Below, in pieces: positions 1-12,030 of a DNA stretch of 64,000 bases; position 1 is the first letter of the stretch, and the number at the start of each line of letters is the position of its first letter. The position numbers and the translations under genes were made by a program. The notes beneath the pieces were generated by a model. It had not been told where the DNA came from and made no database searches. It saw only the letters and a program-made list of their open reading frames with translations. The stretch comes from Armigeres subalbatus (Eukaryota; Arthropoda; Insecta; Diptera; Culicidae). The stretch is taken from assembly GCF_024139115.2 (NCBI RefSeq), contig NC_085140.1, positions 232,998,371 through 233,062,370 on the forward strand. Direction: 5' to 3'.

Positions 1-1
1 C

Positions 2-334
2 ACGGGGCTCTTTCTCAGAAAAATCAAGGGAAACACCAACTCCTGGAAAGACCCAGCCACCCAGAAAGAGCAGCAGGTTATCTCAAGGCTCCGGACCGGT
101 CACACAAGGATCTCCCACAATTTTGGTGGTGGGGGCCCTTTCCGGTCCCGTTGTGATCTCTGCGACACCGAAAATAGTGTGGAGCACTTTATCTGTCGGT
201 GTCCCAAATATGACTACCCCCGAAGTCTATACGGCATACCGGGGAGTATCAGGGACGCACTGGCGGATGATGAAGCTGCCATGGCGGCCATCTTCTGCTT
301 CCTGAAGGACGCCGGACTTTTTTACGAAGTTTAG
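2..334 (+). CDS. LOA/R1-like LINE ORF2, C-terminal fragment
   Basis: This is the last ~110 codons of a non-LTR retrotransposon polyprotein, open from the window edge to the TAG at 332-334. Visible are the motif RLRTGHTRISHN (codons about 30-41) and a C-terminal Cys/His cluster, CDLCDTENSVEHFICRC, that follows the RNase H region in R1 and LOA clade LINEs; the chain ends FLKDAGLFYEV. In these elements the polyprotein carries endonuclease, reverse transcriptase and often RNase H used for target-primed reverse transcription. Only the tail is in the window, so integrity of the rest is unknown. The assignment to LOA rather than R1 is an inference from the ending. Confidence 0.75.
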   Translation, partial: TGLFLRKIKGNTNSWKDPATQKEQQVISRLRTGHTRISHNFGGGGPFRSRCDLCDTENSVEHFICRCPKYDYPRSLYGIPGSIRDALADDEAAMAAIFCFLKDAGLFYEV

Positions 335-1226
335 GACCCTGACAGCTTCATAGCGTCATGCGTCGGGAATGAGGCCCTCCACATCAGGCGAACGGGCATT
401 TCCTAAATGTAAGTCCCACCCCCCCAGCGATCACCACTCCGACTCGGCTGAGGGGGCATCGACCTACCACTTCCACAACCATACCTCGTCAAACCATATG
501 CCAATCCGCAATCGAATTTTTCTCTTCCTTCACCGAAGGATCTTGATAAAAAATCATCGAGCATTTTTTCAGGCTCCCTCCGAATTTTTCGGATTCCGAA
601 TATCGCCGCAACCACTAGGTGGCGTTCTGAACCTTTAAACGTAAGAAAGGTCGAAAAATTAAAAGGTTTTCTGTTTAAAATTGGCAACTTAGACGAGGAG
701 GTTATTGGATTAGGGCCTCACCATTACTTCAGTCCCTAGGAAGCAAAATCACCACCGGAGAACAGCGCATTGCAAAACCACAGCAGGACATCTTGAGACT
801 GCTAAACTTCAACAGGATCCCCCAGCAGAAATCCCTGGACTACAGGACTCGTAGGAATGCAGAGCAAACGCCAACTTTCACAGATCTGGCCTACACCTAA
901 GACTCAGGCACATCGGAACACCCGTTTTTAACTTGTTATTATGTAGTGTGTCACCATTTTAATTCTTAATTGTTCTTAACTGTGTTTTTGTATTTCCTAC
1001 TGTATTTTTAAGTTGATTTTTAAAGTGTTAGAATTAGTTTAGAAAAATCATTACACCAACTGGCGATGCCCTTGGTCGGCCCTCCTTTCAACATAGCTCT
1101 GCTATACTACCATCGGCGGGACCCCAGGTTGGCCCGCAGAGGGAACTCCTCAAGTTCCCTTTCAGCAAGTGTTGAACTTAATTTTAAAATTAAAAAAACA
1201 CTTTAATAAATAATTAAAAAAAAAAA
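335..1226 (+). mobile_element. 3' UTR and A-rich tail of the LOA/R1-like LINE
   Basis: Non-coding sequence directly following the LINE stop codon. It ends in an A-rich tract at about 1188-1226 with AATAAA-like words, as expected for the 3' end of a LINE transcript. The exact 3' boundary and target duplication were not found. The 52-bp insertion at 9694-9745 shares the word GTGTTGAACTTAAT with this tail (reverse strand there). Confidence 0.5.
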
Positions 1227-2086
1227 TTCAACCCGTAAATAATAAAATGTGGTTTGCATCATGCAACTTATCGATGTTACAGCGGTTGAATTCCCCCGGT
1301 TAATGCGTAGTGCTGAAATTCTGAATAATTGATTGATACGTGAACTATGAAACCATGGGCAGTTTTGGCAAAATGTCGAGTTAAAAGTTTACAAATACAC
1401 AGTGGCATGTCCTACTATATGTGAATTTAGCTTAATAAAACACAGTGTTTTATGTACGCGCTGTTTAATTTTCCATCAAACAATAAATATGAGCTCATCT
1501 CTAGCGAAAAAAAAATCGTGTTTAAATCCCGATACCTTAGTGGTACAAATTTCAAAGCTCTCAAATACAAAGTTGTAAAACTATAACAAATCCCTAAAGT
1601 TTGTCATGAGCATGCAGTTTTCATCTTACGATATGGCCTTTACACCTTCTTCGTCAACTTTTTGTTCAACGAACCCCCGCCTTCCTGAAGGTGCTATCAT
1701 ATTTGAGGGAAAACATTGCACAAAACAGCCAATGTAACACGTTTTCTCCCCTCATTGGTGCCATGTTGATACATGTGTTTGCTGGAGAAAAAGGGTGAGA
1801 AAGATGATAACCCTCTCTTATATTATCGTGATGCTTGTTAGAGACAAAATCTGCATAGAATACTGTTGCGCATATTATCAAATTTCAATAATAGTGTCCT
1901 CGTATAAAAGCTTAGCAGAATCGTTTGCAATTCAAGATAGTGGTTGAATTTTAAGTGCGAAATGATTTCATTTTTGCTCACTAGCAAACCAAAAATTGTT
2001 CTTTAATTTCGAATATTATTTGTAGCAGATTAAAATGCTAGATTCATTAAAATTTGCAGAATAAAAGTGTTTGATTAAATCCAATC
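1227..2086. other. AT-rich spacer, nothing recognised
   Basis: About 860 bp without a convincing ORF or recognisable repeat. A 71-codon minus-strand frame at 1666-1881 has no recognisable motif. Confidence 0.5.
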
Positions 2087-2094
2087 GACCATTC

Positions 2095-2315
2095 TTGAGG
2101 GGGTTTCCAGTACCCTTGCAAGCAAAGGCGTAGGATTGCCAATCCGGAGATGGCGAGTTCGACTCTTGGTTCGGTCTAGGATGTTTTCGGGTTGGAAACA
2201 TTCTCGACACCCTGGGCATAGTGTATCCATTGTACTTGCTACACAAGATACATACTCGTGCAATGTTAAAAAGTTAAAAAGCAGGCCAAGTTCCAGTTCC
2301 ATCGAAGAAGAAGAA
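2095..2315 (+). mobile_element. Feilai-like tRNA-derived SINE
   Basis: Full-length SINE flanked by the 8-bp direct repeat GACCATTC (2087-2094 and 2316-2323). A tRNA-related head is followed by the words GATTGCCAATCCGGAGATGG and GGTTGGAAACATTCTCGAC, CCTGGGCATAGTGTATCCA, and a GAAGAAGAAG tail, the pattern of the Feilai family of Aedes. The RNA polymerase III box-B-like word is GAGTTCGACTCTT. SINEs of this type are non-coding and are copied by LINE machinery. Confidence 0.85.
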
Positions 2316-2323
2316 GACCATTC

Positions 2324-3568
2324 GTGATCCATAGAAAAATTTTATTCATGTGTGTGTGTGTTTTTTTATAGGAGTTTTAAGTTCACATTCATGCCATACT
2401 TAGCAACTACAGTTTTCACCATTATCAGCGCTACAATTTCATACACCGTGCGTTCAGATTTTGTCGCGAACAATCCTTAACACACGGGTCACACTTTGCT
2501 GTATCCAACAATCTTGGAAGCGATCTTTCGCAAGGTGGAAACGAATACTTAACATCTGAACTTGAACTTTTGAAATCAGTCCAACCCTATTATACTACTT
2601 TTCCCTCCATCCCGATGGTCCCATGTTGGCTCAATTCCGATTCATTTAGATTTCGGAGGAATCCCAAAAGTGAAAGTCCCCTTGGCTGGGTGTTGAGGTG
2701 ACTGAATGTGTTCGGGTTTGTATGGATGAGGTGTTTGTTTGCTTTCATTCCGAATCATTTTGTCAAGCTCCTCACTTCCTATTTTCCTTCGGTGTCACGT
2801 AACGCCGATCTAATCAGCAAAACGTGATATGAGAAAATTATGATGTTACTGTGTTTTCCTCGGAGACGCCAGAAAGCGAACGGAACAAATGAGATTGCTT
2901 ACATTGGCTAGATATAGGGTTGTGAAAAGAAGATTCCCTTACCTCCATTTATTTGATAATGCAAATTGGAGATGATTTCCAACAGGAAGACGTGTAAAAG
3001 TTTTAAAATCAGCATACCACCTGAGCAGATGAAAGCATTTCCGTAATGGTTCAGCATAAACAAAATTCAATAGATGTTTCACGAGTACGGTAAAGCGATA
3101 TTTGTTATAACATCGAGAGACAATCCTTTTTTCGACTATATAAAATGCGGCTTGTTTCTCCAGTTCATCTGGGAATTACCAGTTATCGAGTTAAAGCTAT
3201 AATCATAGCGATGATGTGTGTTTTCTCGGGGAAAGTCTGCTGCTTTTAAATACGAGTACCCAGCCGATGCTCATGGCTGACGTGGAAAACTTACGTTCTT
3301 GAGGATTATTCGGGACGGGTGGGTCTTAGTTCAAGCTTTGCTAGCAAACGGATCGCTTCGATTCCTGATTAACTGTTACTATTGAGGATTGCAGACCAGA
3401 AATGGAAATGATAGACATTTTTGTCTGCCATGCATTCCGTCGATTCCAGAGAAAAACAAAAGCTCATGCACCAGCAAGCTTTTTTTTCGTGGGATTTACT
3501 CATAGTTTCATTAACGCTGAAAGTATTAATCGACTAAAACCCACCGTGTCAAAAAAGAACTGGGTGTA
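2324..3568. other. Spacer, nothing recognised
   Basis: About 1.2 kb of AT-rich sequence with short TG repeats at 2349-2362. No supported gene or element. Confidence 0.5.
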
Positions 3569-4334
3569 AGCTTTATTTTGTCGTTTGTTACAATAGCGTG
3601 GCCACAATACAACTTTTAGCTTCTATTTTTTCAATTTTAGCATTGTATTATCTAGAAAGTTGTTCCTTAATTAATTTTGAGGCACTGTGTTGAAAAAATC
3701 ATTGGTCCTGGATACAGTATTACGCGAAAAGATGCATTTTACGCCAAAACTATATTTTTTAGAAAAAAAAATCTACAAATCAACGGAATAGTAAGGTCAT
3801 CATCATAGTACATACTATCAAAGAATAGGGTGTTTTTTAATTTAATTTTGCGGAATACATGTTAAATGCTCTACAAAGTTGTATGTAGCGCAGCTTATTC
3901 CAATAGATTTTGCTAAAAAAAAATTTTTTGTGGCCCTTAAGATAGATGATTTAAAGCAATTTTACCTACTTCAATTAGGGTGTTCCTGAAAAAAACAGTA
4001 TTTTTGTTCTTCTTTTTTTATTTTCGATTTTTCTGAAAAGTTGTCTCTGGATGATTTTTAGATCTCAACAAAATGCAACTTATGATATGTAAATATGCTC
4101 AAGGTCTTCTACCGATCAAAAGTTATAATTGCTTCTCTGTCAAAGATATGTTTTACCAATTTACTAATGTCATATTCAAATAAATTGATATAACTCGACA
4201 ACGGAAAAAGATACAGACGATATTCCTATGGAAAAGCACACGTCTTGAAAAGCCCCAAAAGTGTTCAGAAGGTGACATCCATAAAAAATAAAAATAAAAA
4301 ATAAATACGAGAAAGATGCATTTTCTGTCACAAC

Positions 4335-4766
4335 CAGTGGTGCGAATTCTCAATCTCAGTGACTGAAATTTGTTGAAATTGATACCATATCCTCTTCACA
4401 CTCACTTCCTAACAGTGAAAACTGAAAATGGTTAGCAGCAACAATCAAAGAAAGAGTAAACAAAAGACCTCTCTTCTCATTGCACACGCAGCCCGCAGTG
4501 ACAGTCCATTCAGTTCACTCGCTGCTGCGTGAATGCGACGGCCCTATATAAATGCATGGGTGAATACTATCACTTGAAAGACAATGACAGGAAATTTGTG
4601 CCAAGTGATCACCAGCTTCAGCCCGCTGTAGGCAAACCGAGTAAGCTAATCTACTCCTGCTTTGTCTTACTGACTGAAAGACACCATCACAGGCGAAGAG
4701 GAGCAGAGAAAAATACAAAACAAAAGAATCACACTCAGCAGGCATTGTTGATAAATTGCACCACTG
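4335..4766. mobile_element. hAT-type MITE with perfect 8-bp target duplication
   Basis: 432 bp with terminal inverted repeats CAGTGGTGC and GCACCACTG, flanked on both sides by GTCACAAC (4327-4334 and 4767-4774). An 8-bp duplication with CAGNG-type ends is the hallmark of the hAT superfamily. No transposase is encoded, so it depends on a transposase in trans. Confidence 0.85.
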
Positions 4767-5833
4767 GTCACAACTATACTTTTTAGAAAAAAAAATGCTG
4801 TACAAAGTTGTTCTGGATACTTGAGCCCAGTGGCGCCGGGAGTGGGTGGGACAAGTAGGACATGTGTCCTACGCATGAAAATGCCTGGGTAGGACAGTCG
4901 AAGCATTGTCCTACCCATGATTATTGTAAGAACATACAATATGGATAATTGAAAAATCTAATACTGTTTCAATTTCTAGATAAAAAAAAATATATCGTTT
5001 AGACGTTTCAAAGTTAATCAGAGTTTGAAAATTTATCAGAGGGTTAACTGATAATCGTGGAGGTTTTCGGGATTGTAAAGAGAAATCTATTCTGATTTTT
5101 TCTATTCCAAAAAGTGGTCAATGATGTATGTCTTGAAGTTTCTAATAGTTTTTACTCTTCCATAAAATTGTAGAAAATTTGGTGGAACTACGTTATTATT
5201 TCTGCTAGTTCAGGGAGGCTCAGAGATTTCTAATTACTAAGAATAGACAGACCGATAGGCGAATTGGACAAACGTTGAACATCTAAACAAGGATATTGCT
5301 TAGCCTGACCGTACTTGTCAATGGTTGACTGATCAGAATTGCTGTAAATTGCGCTACGATCATACTGAATAAAGGTTGGGATTTACCACTTATTCTGGAT
5401 GTACACGTTTCAGCAGTACTCAAATATAGACTCAGTCAGGCAAGGAGATGGATGTTAGTGTGTAGTTCAGGGAATCAATATTCGAGCAACGCTAAACAAT
5501 ACCCAACAAGCATTGGAGGCTGATAAAGAACTTATTTCGCCACAATTTCGCTTGTTCAGCTAAAAAACTAGCTTATTCAACTTTAATTGTTTGTTGGGTA
5601 TACTCTTTGTCATCAGCAGAGTTTGTTACTGACAAACGCACCTAGCGACAAACCTTTATCAGAACCCGAACACAATATGACAAGAATCATTTGCCTTGCA
5701 TGCTCTGATATTTCTCAAAATACGATGCTAATTTTGTAATCATTGATCGATTCTCGAATATTTCCATAAAAGCAGAAACTATGATAGCATAAAACCGAAA
5801 TTTGCTCTAAAAAAATGCAAAATAACGGGATAA

Positions 5834-6510
5834 AACCCAGATTAATCCACCTAGCGGTGATGATGCCTTTCTCGTGCGGTAAAAAAATAGTATTTTGGGC
5901 ATTATTTCTAAGCCCATCGTCCGTTTGTGCCAATTTTCAATAGGAAATAATGAGACAAGATTCTGCGTCGAATGCAACTTGTTGCGAGGAAATCGGTTCA
6001 GGGTAAGTGCATTAAAAGTGAGCTAGATTTTTTTACGCGCTTTTTTCTGAGAAAAGGTATTTTGGCCATAACTACCAAGCCCATTGTCCGATCCGTCCAA
6101 TTTTCAATAGGAAACAATGGGGCAGTATACTGCGTCGAATGCAGCCTGTTGTGAGGGAATCCGTTTAGGGTAAGTGCATTAAAAATGAGCTAGACTTTTT
6201 CACGCGCTTTTTTAAGAGAAAAGTATTTTGGCCATAACTACCAAGCCCATTGTCCGATCCGTCCAATTTTCAATAGGAAACAATGGAGCAAGATACTGCG
6301 TCGAACGCAGCCTGCTTTTTTACGCGCTTTTTTATGAGGAAAAGTATTTTGGCCATAACTTCTAAGCCCATAGTCCGAATCGGCCAATTTTCAATAGGAA
6401 ACAATGGGGCAGTATACTGCGTCGAATGCAACCTGTTGCGAGTAAATTGGTTGAGGGTAAGTGCAAAAAAAGTGAGCTAAACTTTTTGCTCTTTTGGTGC
6501 GCACATACAC

Positions 6511-6543
<33 letters not shown>

Positions 6544-6680
6544 CACAGACATCACCTCAATTCGTCGAGCTGAGTCGATTGGTATATAACACTATGGGTC
6601 TCCGAGCCTTCTATAAAAAGTTTGTTTTTGGAGTGAACATATAGCCTTTACGTATACTTAGTATACGAGAAAGGCAAAAC
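5834..6680 (+). repeat. Interspersed repeat with internal ~167-bp tandem units, copy 1
   Basis: Begins near ATTAATCCACCTAGCGGTGA, followed by TGCCTTTCTCGTG, and ends GTATACGAGAAAGGCAAAAC, so the ends hold a short inverted pair (GCCTTTCTCGT / ACGAGAAAGGC). Between them are about four tandem units each starting GTATTTTGG(C/G)CAT (at 5890, 6057, 6223, 6344; spacing 167, 166, 121). A CA microsatellite (6504-6548) and a conserved tail (CACTATGGGTCTCCGAGCC) follow. Two related copies lie at 41477-42172 and 37355-38586. No coding capacity is evident. Confidence 0.75.
6504..6548 (+). repeat. (CA)n microsatellite
   Basis: Imperfect CA dinucleotide run with T and G interruptions inside the tandem-unit repeat; the paralogous copy has its own CA run at 42018-42050. 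Confidence 0.9.
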
Positions 6681-8540
6681 AAGGTTGTTTTCTTTTTTGT
6701 TGCTAACAAAAATTTTAGAATCTTTGTCATTATTATCTCCGACAAAAACAAAGCTTTGTGCTTGGTTCTCTTTTGTCACTTGTTTCGCATGCGCATTCCA
6801 AAAAAAATGATTCCCTGGTGTAGTTATTGTAGGAATCGAGAAGACGTCTGCAAAGGACATTCCGTCAATTATGTAGGGTAGATAAATTATAAATTCACAC
6901 TTTCATCGAGGATTTACTTAAAAAGTGATGTAATATTTATGTGATGTACTATTTGTCAGACCTCATGTCTATAAGCCAGATGCTGTAGTTGAGAATAATT
7001 TAGAAACTAAACAAGGATATGAGAGAACAAGAAATATGCCAAAATGAAGTAGTTTATGATGACTGTAGCACATCCGGATGTGTGGTAGCAAACCAATTAG
7101 AAAAAGAACTGCAAAAGCTTCTTAGTATATTTGAATTTGTAGGAATCACAAATATTCCTACGTTTGCATGAAATCTTAGAAGCTAGAAAGAAAGAAGTCT
7201 AAAATACGGAGTAACATTATTCTAGAAATTTCTGAAAACCCCTTAGTCCTACTGTACTGTAGTGTTCAACTACTAGTACTGAACACCCTGACAGATTCTT
7301 TGTCGATCATAAGCGTTACTGGTAGATCGAAGCGATGTTTCTAAAGATTTCTAGAGGTTCGAATTCCTAGAAGTTTATAATTTCTTATAATTTTTCTTAA
7401 ATTTTTTTCTTATAATTTATATTTTTTTTAAATTTACAGAAAACTATGATCAATTCTGGAAATTCGTAAGACATACATCTTGTAAATGTTCTTTGAACTC
7501 TGGAAATGCAATGATTGTTTTAATAGCCATAGGGAGTTTTATAACTTATCTGAGGATGTCCGTAAAATCTCTTGAAATCCTAGAGGATCTCCGGAAAATC
7601 CCTAAAACTCTATAAAAGTATTCTATATATTTGATAATACATTTTTTTGTCCTACCCACGTCTCGGAACGTGACGGCGCCTCTGCTTGAGCCCTTGTTAT
7701 AGAGTTATCGAAAAATAGGGAGACCCATTTTATAAAAATGTGAAGAAAAATATTATTGTTTATTTTATTTATTATTCCAAACAACTTTACTATATCAACT
7801 TTTTCAGTAGCTCCTAAGTTCACTGATTTAGAGCAATTCTACTTACTATGGTGTCCCTCAGAAAACAATAATTTTGATCTGCTCATTGTATTTTCGTTTT
7901 TTCACGAATGTCACCTTCAAGTGGGTAAAATTGCCTAAATCAGCCAACTTAAAAGCTACAAAAAAAGTTTTTTAAGCAAAATTTATTTGAATAAGCTGCA
8001 CTACATCTTTGTAGGGCATTGCATGTCAGTAACCTAAAAAATAGAAAAAGAAAGTTATATGTTGGGCCAGTGTATTCTTTGATAGCACAATGATGATGGC
8101 CTTACTATTACGATCAACTTTGAAGAACAATTTTTTTTTTCAAATAAATTTAGTTTTGGCCAATTGCTTCTTACCTCAAATCCCACAGTACCAACATACG
8201 CAGAGCAATCCTTGACCTTCCACTATATAACCCAAGGAGAAGTCCCATTCAAAAATATAGGCATTTGGAATATTTTTGATAAGAATTAAAACTAAAAAGT
8301 TATAATCAGAAATTTGATTTTTAGGATCATCCTAACATTATTATTTGAAATTATCATAACAAATGATACTGACTGCATATAACAATGATTTCTTCGGCAA
8401 AGTTCATCAAAATTAAGAAGAGACATCTTTCTAGATCATCGTATAATGCTAAAATTTAAAATACAGAAGTTAAAAATTGTATCTCAAAATGTAGTGGGAC
8501 CACTCTATTGCAACAAACATCGAAATAAAGCTTATACAAT

Positions 8541-9400
8541 GCTATGACTTTTCTGAAGACACTTTGTTGCTAAAATACCATTTTCTAGTTGAAAATAATG
8601 TTCACCTCCTTATTTCCCGGCGTGCAAAATCCTGCACATGGCTCTGATGGACTCGTATGGAACGTATCTTATAAATTTGGATAGAATGTAAGGATCCTGG
8701 CGATCCAAACTCGGCGGCAAGGACCCCATACCGCGGCAATTGTTTCCAAAACTGACCGTACTAGACTGAAGCACAATAATCGTAGAGAGTATGGGTTGCA
8801 GAAAGTAAGCAAAATAAAACTTCCATAAAGAATTGAAGATTTTCCATAAAAAGTTAAGAAATTGCCAATAAAGAAATCAGGATACAAGCAACAAATAAAT
8901 AATTGAATTATCTTTATTTACGAGGCTTTTGGTCCTAGACCGGTTCATCTCGTAGACAAATAAATATAAAATTTCCATTAATAAGACAAAATTTTCAAAA
9001 ACAGTAAAGAATTTTCCACAAAACAAAAAAAAAATTGAAATTACAAAAGAAGATTTTTTTATAATGAAATGATTCATTGTAAAATTTCCATAAATAAATC
9101 AATATTAGCAATAAACAATTACAAAACTTTCAACAAGGTTGTTGAAGGTTGTATCCGATATACGACTGCCAATTGGACGTAGGATTACGTAAAGTGTAAA
9201 TTAATCATTTTTTTAAATTGTGAATATGTTTTACTGACGCTGATCCTAAGCTGCTGTGAACGCTATCGATGCTACCATTGCGATTGAACTGCACTCAACA
9301 AAGGTTTAAATGGGGCTTTTCTGTATGAATTATAATTAGATAATGAAATTGTGTTTTTTTTTGACTAGACGTCATAAATTCTCTTTCTTCTTACTTTTTT
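8541..9400. other. AT-rich spacer with recurrent TTTCCATAA words
   Basis: No gene seen. The words TTTTCCATAAA, TTTCCATTAATAA and TTTCCATAAATAA recur between 8820 and 9100, suggesting degenerate repeat DNA. Confidence 0.4.
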
Positions 9401-9419
9401 AATTTTGAGGGTGGTCATA

Positions 9420-9880
9420 AGAAGACCGCTTTTTCAATAATCCGCATTCCCAACTACTAACAGAAGCAAAATCAAAGTTAGAATATTGTGAGATAGTTTC
9501 ACTTGAGTTTGCCCTAGAGCATCGGCATCGTACGAATAAAAAGGGGAGCCAGCGGACGCCAATGGCACCGACCGCAGAAGGGGCGGGACCTCGGTCTCTG
9601 TTGCAAAAGGAAACTGACAAGCCGAGGTTCGGTTTTCGCAACCGATCGGCATAGCGACCGAAATAAAGCACCGAATAACCAAACATCATGGTATTTTTTT
9701 TTAACTTTGTTTATGTGTTTTCCAGGATTAAGTTCAACACAGAAAAAACATCATGGTACTGAAAGCCGACGGTGGAAAAGCAGCTCCGAAAAACATTGTC
9801 AAGGGTGACCGAAGCGGAAGCCACGGAGGAAAAAAAGCTATGCCATCTAAAGAGTTACAAAGACATTTGTTTTAGTTCTA
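9420..9880 (+). pseudogene. Histone H2B-like N-terminal relic with upstream region (tentative)
   Basis: From the ATG at 9753, after a 52-bp insertion, a frame of about 40 codons contains GKAAPKNIVKGD, resembling the basic N-terminal tail of insect H2B; it then diverges and stops without a histone fold. The upstream 300 bp are GC-richer than the surroundings. The frame ends just before a MITE at 9881. Similarity is limited to about a dozen residues, so a chance match is possible. Confidence 0.3.
9694..9745 (-). mobile_element. 52-bp LINE-tail insertion with 13-bp target duplication
   Basis: The 13-bp word AAACATCATGGTA flanks a 52-bp insert (9681-9693 and 9746-9758). Read on the minus strand the insert ends in a poly-A run and contains GTGTTGAACTTAAT, also present in the LOA/R1-like LINE tail at 1160-1180. 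It is best explained as a severely 5'-truncated LINE insertion. Confidence 0.6.
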
Positions 9881-10132
9881 CACTACTAAAAATCCACAAA
9901 TATTTATTGGCAAAAATCCATAGATTTAACTTATTATGTATATCAGCGGACACATAATCATTCTCCACGCTAACTACTAATAAAATATATATCCAAATAA
10001 ACTTTATGTGTGGTATCGAATTAGCAATTATTTAATTTATGTGTGGTTCTATATCGATTATATTAGGGTGGAGAAATTGCAAAAATTTATAACGGCGACA
10101 CATTTATCTTATATAAATATTTTTCGGAGTGT
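9881..10132. mobile_element. MITE with TA target duplication
   Basis: 252 bp between TA dinucleotides (9879-9880, 10133-10134), with imperfect terminal inverted repeats CACTACTAAAAAT and ATATTTTTCGGAGTG. TA duplication suggests mobilisation by Tc1/mariner-type transposase. Confidence 0.5.
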
Positions 10133-10134
10133 AC

Positions 10135-12028
10135 CTTCTCTTGTGTAAAATGGTGGTTCTGAAAATAACAGATTTACAATGCATAATGAACCTATCAAAT
10201 CACTAACAGGAACCAAGTGTTCATCCAAACCTGGCGTAAAAATTTCTCTTGACTATTGCTGCTGTCCGATGATTTTTTGATTTTTTGTTAAGACGCCACC
10301 ATTTAGAATACATTTTCAGTATCGCCGCTTTTGTCAATTTTGCAATCAACCCTTTCTTCTCATAAAATATTGGTCCAGAAAGGATCGATTTTCTTTTCAC
10401 AATTCGCCTTTCTAATAACTTGAACTGAGTGTTAGAGCCCAGCCCGTAAGTTGCACGATTTTGATGCCCGTGCTTGCGAGGCTCATACGGAATTGGTTGG
10501 TATACCAATTTTGTACAGTGCTTGGCGAAGTTTCATTTTACAATAGTCAAGCGTTTTTGATTTATTGTTTTAATAGTTGAGCAAAATGTTAAAGAGTTCA
10601 TCGAACGAGCGACATCAACAACTCCGAATTCAGTTGGAAGATCTGACCATTTTTCGTAACGGACTCAAATAATTTGAATCAGCAGAATGACCCCTTCTCT
10701 TCTCGAAGGACGTATTCCTACGTCAAAATTAACAAGAAGAAATCAAAGGAAATTTAGGTGGCTCTGATATGAGGTTAACGGACAAGCGGATTGCGGGTGA
10801 TACATTTTATGCATACTATTGTTAAGACCTGACCTCATATTGTTTCCACAATTTTTTGATAATTCAGAACTGTCTCAACTTTTTACCAGCTCAAACGCAA
10901 AGGGTGGTTAAGTGTGCAGAGGTAATGTCTTGGAAATCCCTCAGGTAAAAATGCGCGCTGTGATCTGCCCATGCGAAATTTCTATACGAACCGTAATATT
11001 AGTTTCTTACGATTTTCTTACGACGACTGACAACTTGTTCTTCTCGGAGGCATTCCTCCAACGTTACCCAGATTAATGGCAACCGAACAATGCAACGATC
11101 ATTGAATACACGACATGGACAAACGGACACAATGGACTCACGATGAGATGGACTGGCAACGGTAATAATAATGGTAATGGAAATCTAAAAATAGATTCTG
11201 TGTGGATTCTGTAGAGCAGAATACCACAGTAGATCTCGGCACAGTAGCGGTCAAGTAACACAGAGTGCCTAACTAATAAATAAAGGAATAAAAAAAATAG
11301 AAAAATAAACCCCGGAAATATTATAACACTGCTTGAGGAATGAATAAAATCCAACAAGCCGTTTAGAGTTATGCGGATAGGAACACAAAACATTTTATGT
11401 TTATAATTTAGAAGATTGGTTGATATTTTTCGGTGAGAACGGAGTTTCTATTACCAACATGTCATTACTGCCTACTGCCTTTCACTCATTATCAGATCTG
11501 TTATTTACAAAAATGTCAAATTAAGTTTTTTTAAAGCTTTATTATTCAAATTAAGTTTATTATAAAAACACATTAAATTCTATTAAAGTACATGTACGCG
11601 ATCAATCATTCACTACTACAGTGTGTTTTGTATATAAACTTCCTATTTGCTACATTCAAATCGATTTCTCTTAAAGAGCTTGTGATGTCATCCGTCTTGA
11701 CTCCGTGTTGTTTATGTGTTTATTCAGAATCGACACCCCCACATTTGCAATGCATGTTGACTGTCATGACGTCCTCGATTAGTTGAATGTGGAAGGCCTC
11801 CGCCGCTATTCTAATATATGTTTTGCTTTTAGTTAATATTGTGAAAACCTAAATTAAATTTAAAGAACTTAAAGTTGGGTTATTTTTTTGAACTAATGCT
11901 TGGACTTTTTGAGTATATTGATTGAACTTCAGATTGAGAACTTCACTAGGTTGATGTTCTATATTATGAAAGCTTTTTATATGCCTTTCATCATGGTAGG
12001 TTAAAAAAAATAACCTTCTAACCTAACT
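10135..12028. other. Spacer, nothing recognised
   Basis: About 1.9 kb. A 95-codon minus-strand frame (10508-10221) and a 106-codon minus-strand frame (11393-11073) are present but show no motif I recognise. The word CGTATTCCTACGTCAAAA at 10707-10724 resembles the end of the Jockey-like 5' module near 51411 and 53778. Confidence 0.4.
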
Positions 12029-12030
12029 GT

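Larger units (their letters stand above)
4828..7684. mobile_element. Non-autonomous hAT element, 2.86 kb
   Basis: Ends CAGTGGCGCC and GGCGCCTCTG are inverted repeats, and the 8-bp duplication CTTGAGCC flanks the element (4820-4827 and 7685-7692). Subterminal words GTGGGTGGGACAA and TTGTCCTACCCAC are also inverted. No transposase-length ORF exists. It carries a nested repeat with internal ~167-bp tandem units (5834-6680). Its insertion interrupted the inverted-repeat element described at 3569-8534. Confidence 0.85.
3569..8534. mobile_element. Large imperfect inverted-repeat (foldback) element, split by two hAT insertions
   Basis: The left arm (3569 to about 4130) and the right arm (about 7760-8534) are imperfect reverse complements. 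Both ends start AAGCTTTATTT, and the arms share words such as TTTTAGCATT, TCTAGAAAG, TAGTAAGG(T/C)CATCATCAT and CTATCAAAGAATA in the same order. The right arm has a block of about 200 bp missing from the left. Removing the hAT MITE (4335-4766) and the 2.86-kb hAT element (4828-7684) brings the arms close together. No ORF is present, so it is non-autonomous; the superfamily is undetermined because no clear target duplication was found. Confidence 0.65.

Noticed and set aside
6362..6544. Cys/Val-rich minus-strand frame
   Set aside because: It is the translation of the CA microsatellite.
10221..10508. 95-codon basic minus-strand frame
   Set aside because: No recognised family, no splice or promoter context; kept only as spacer content.
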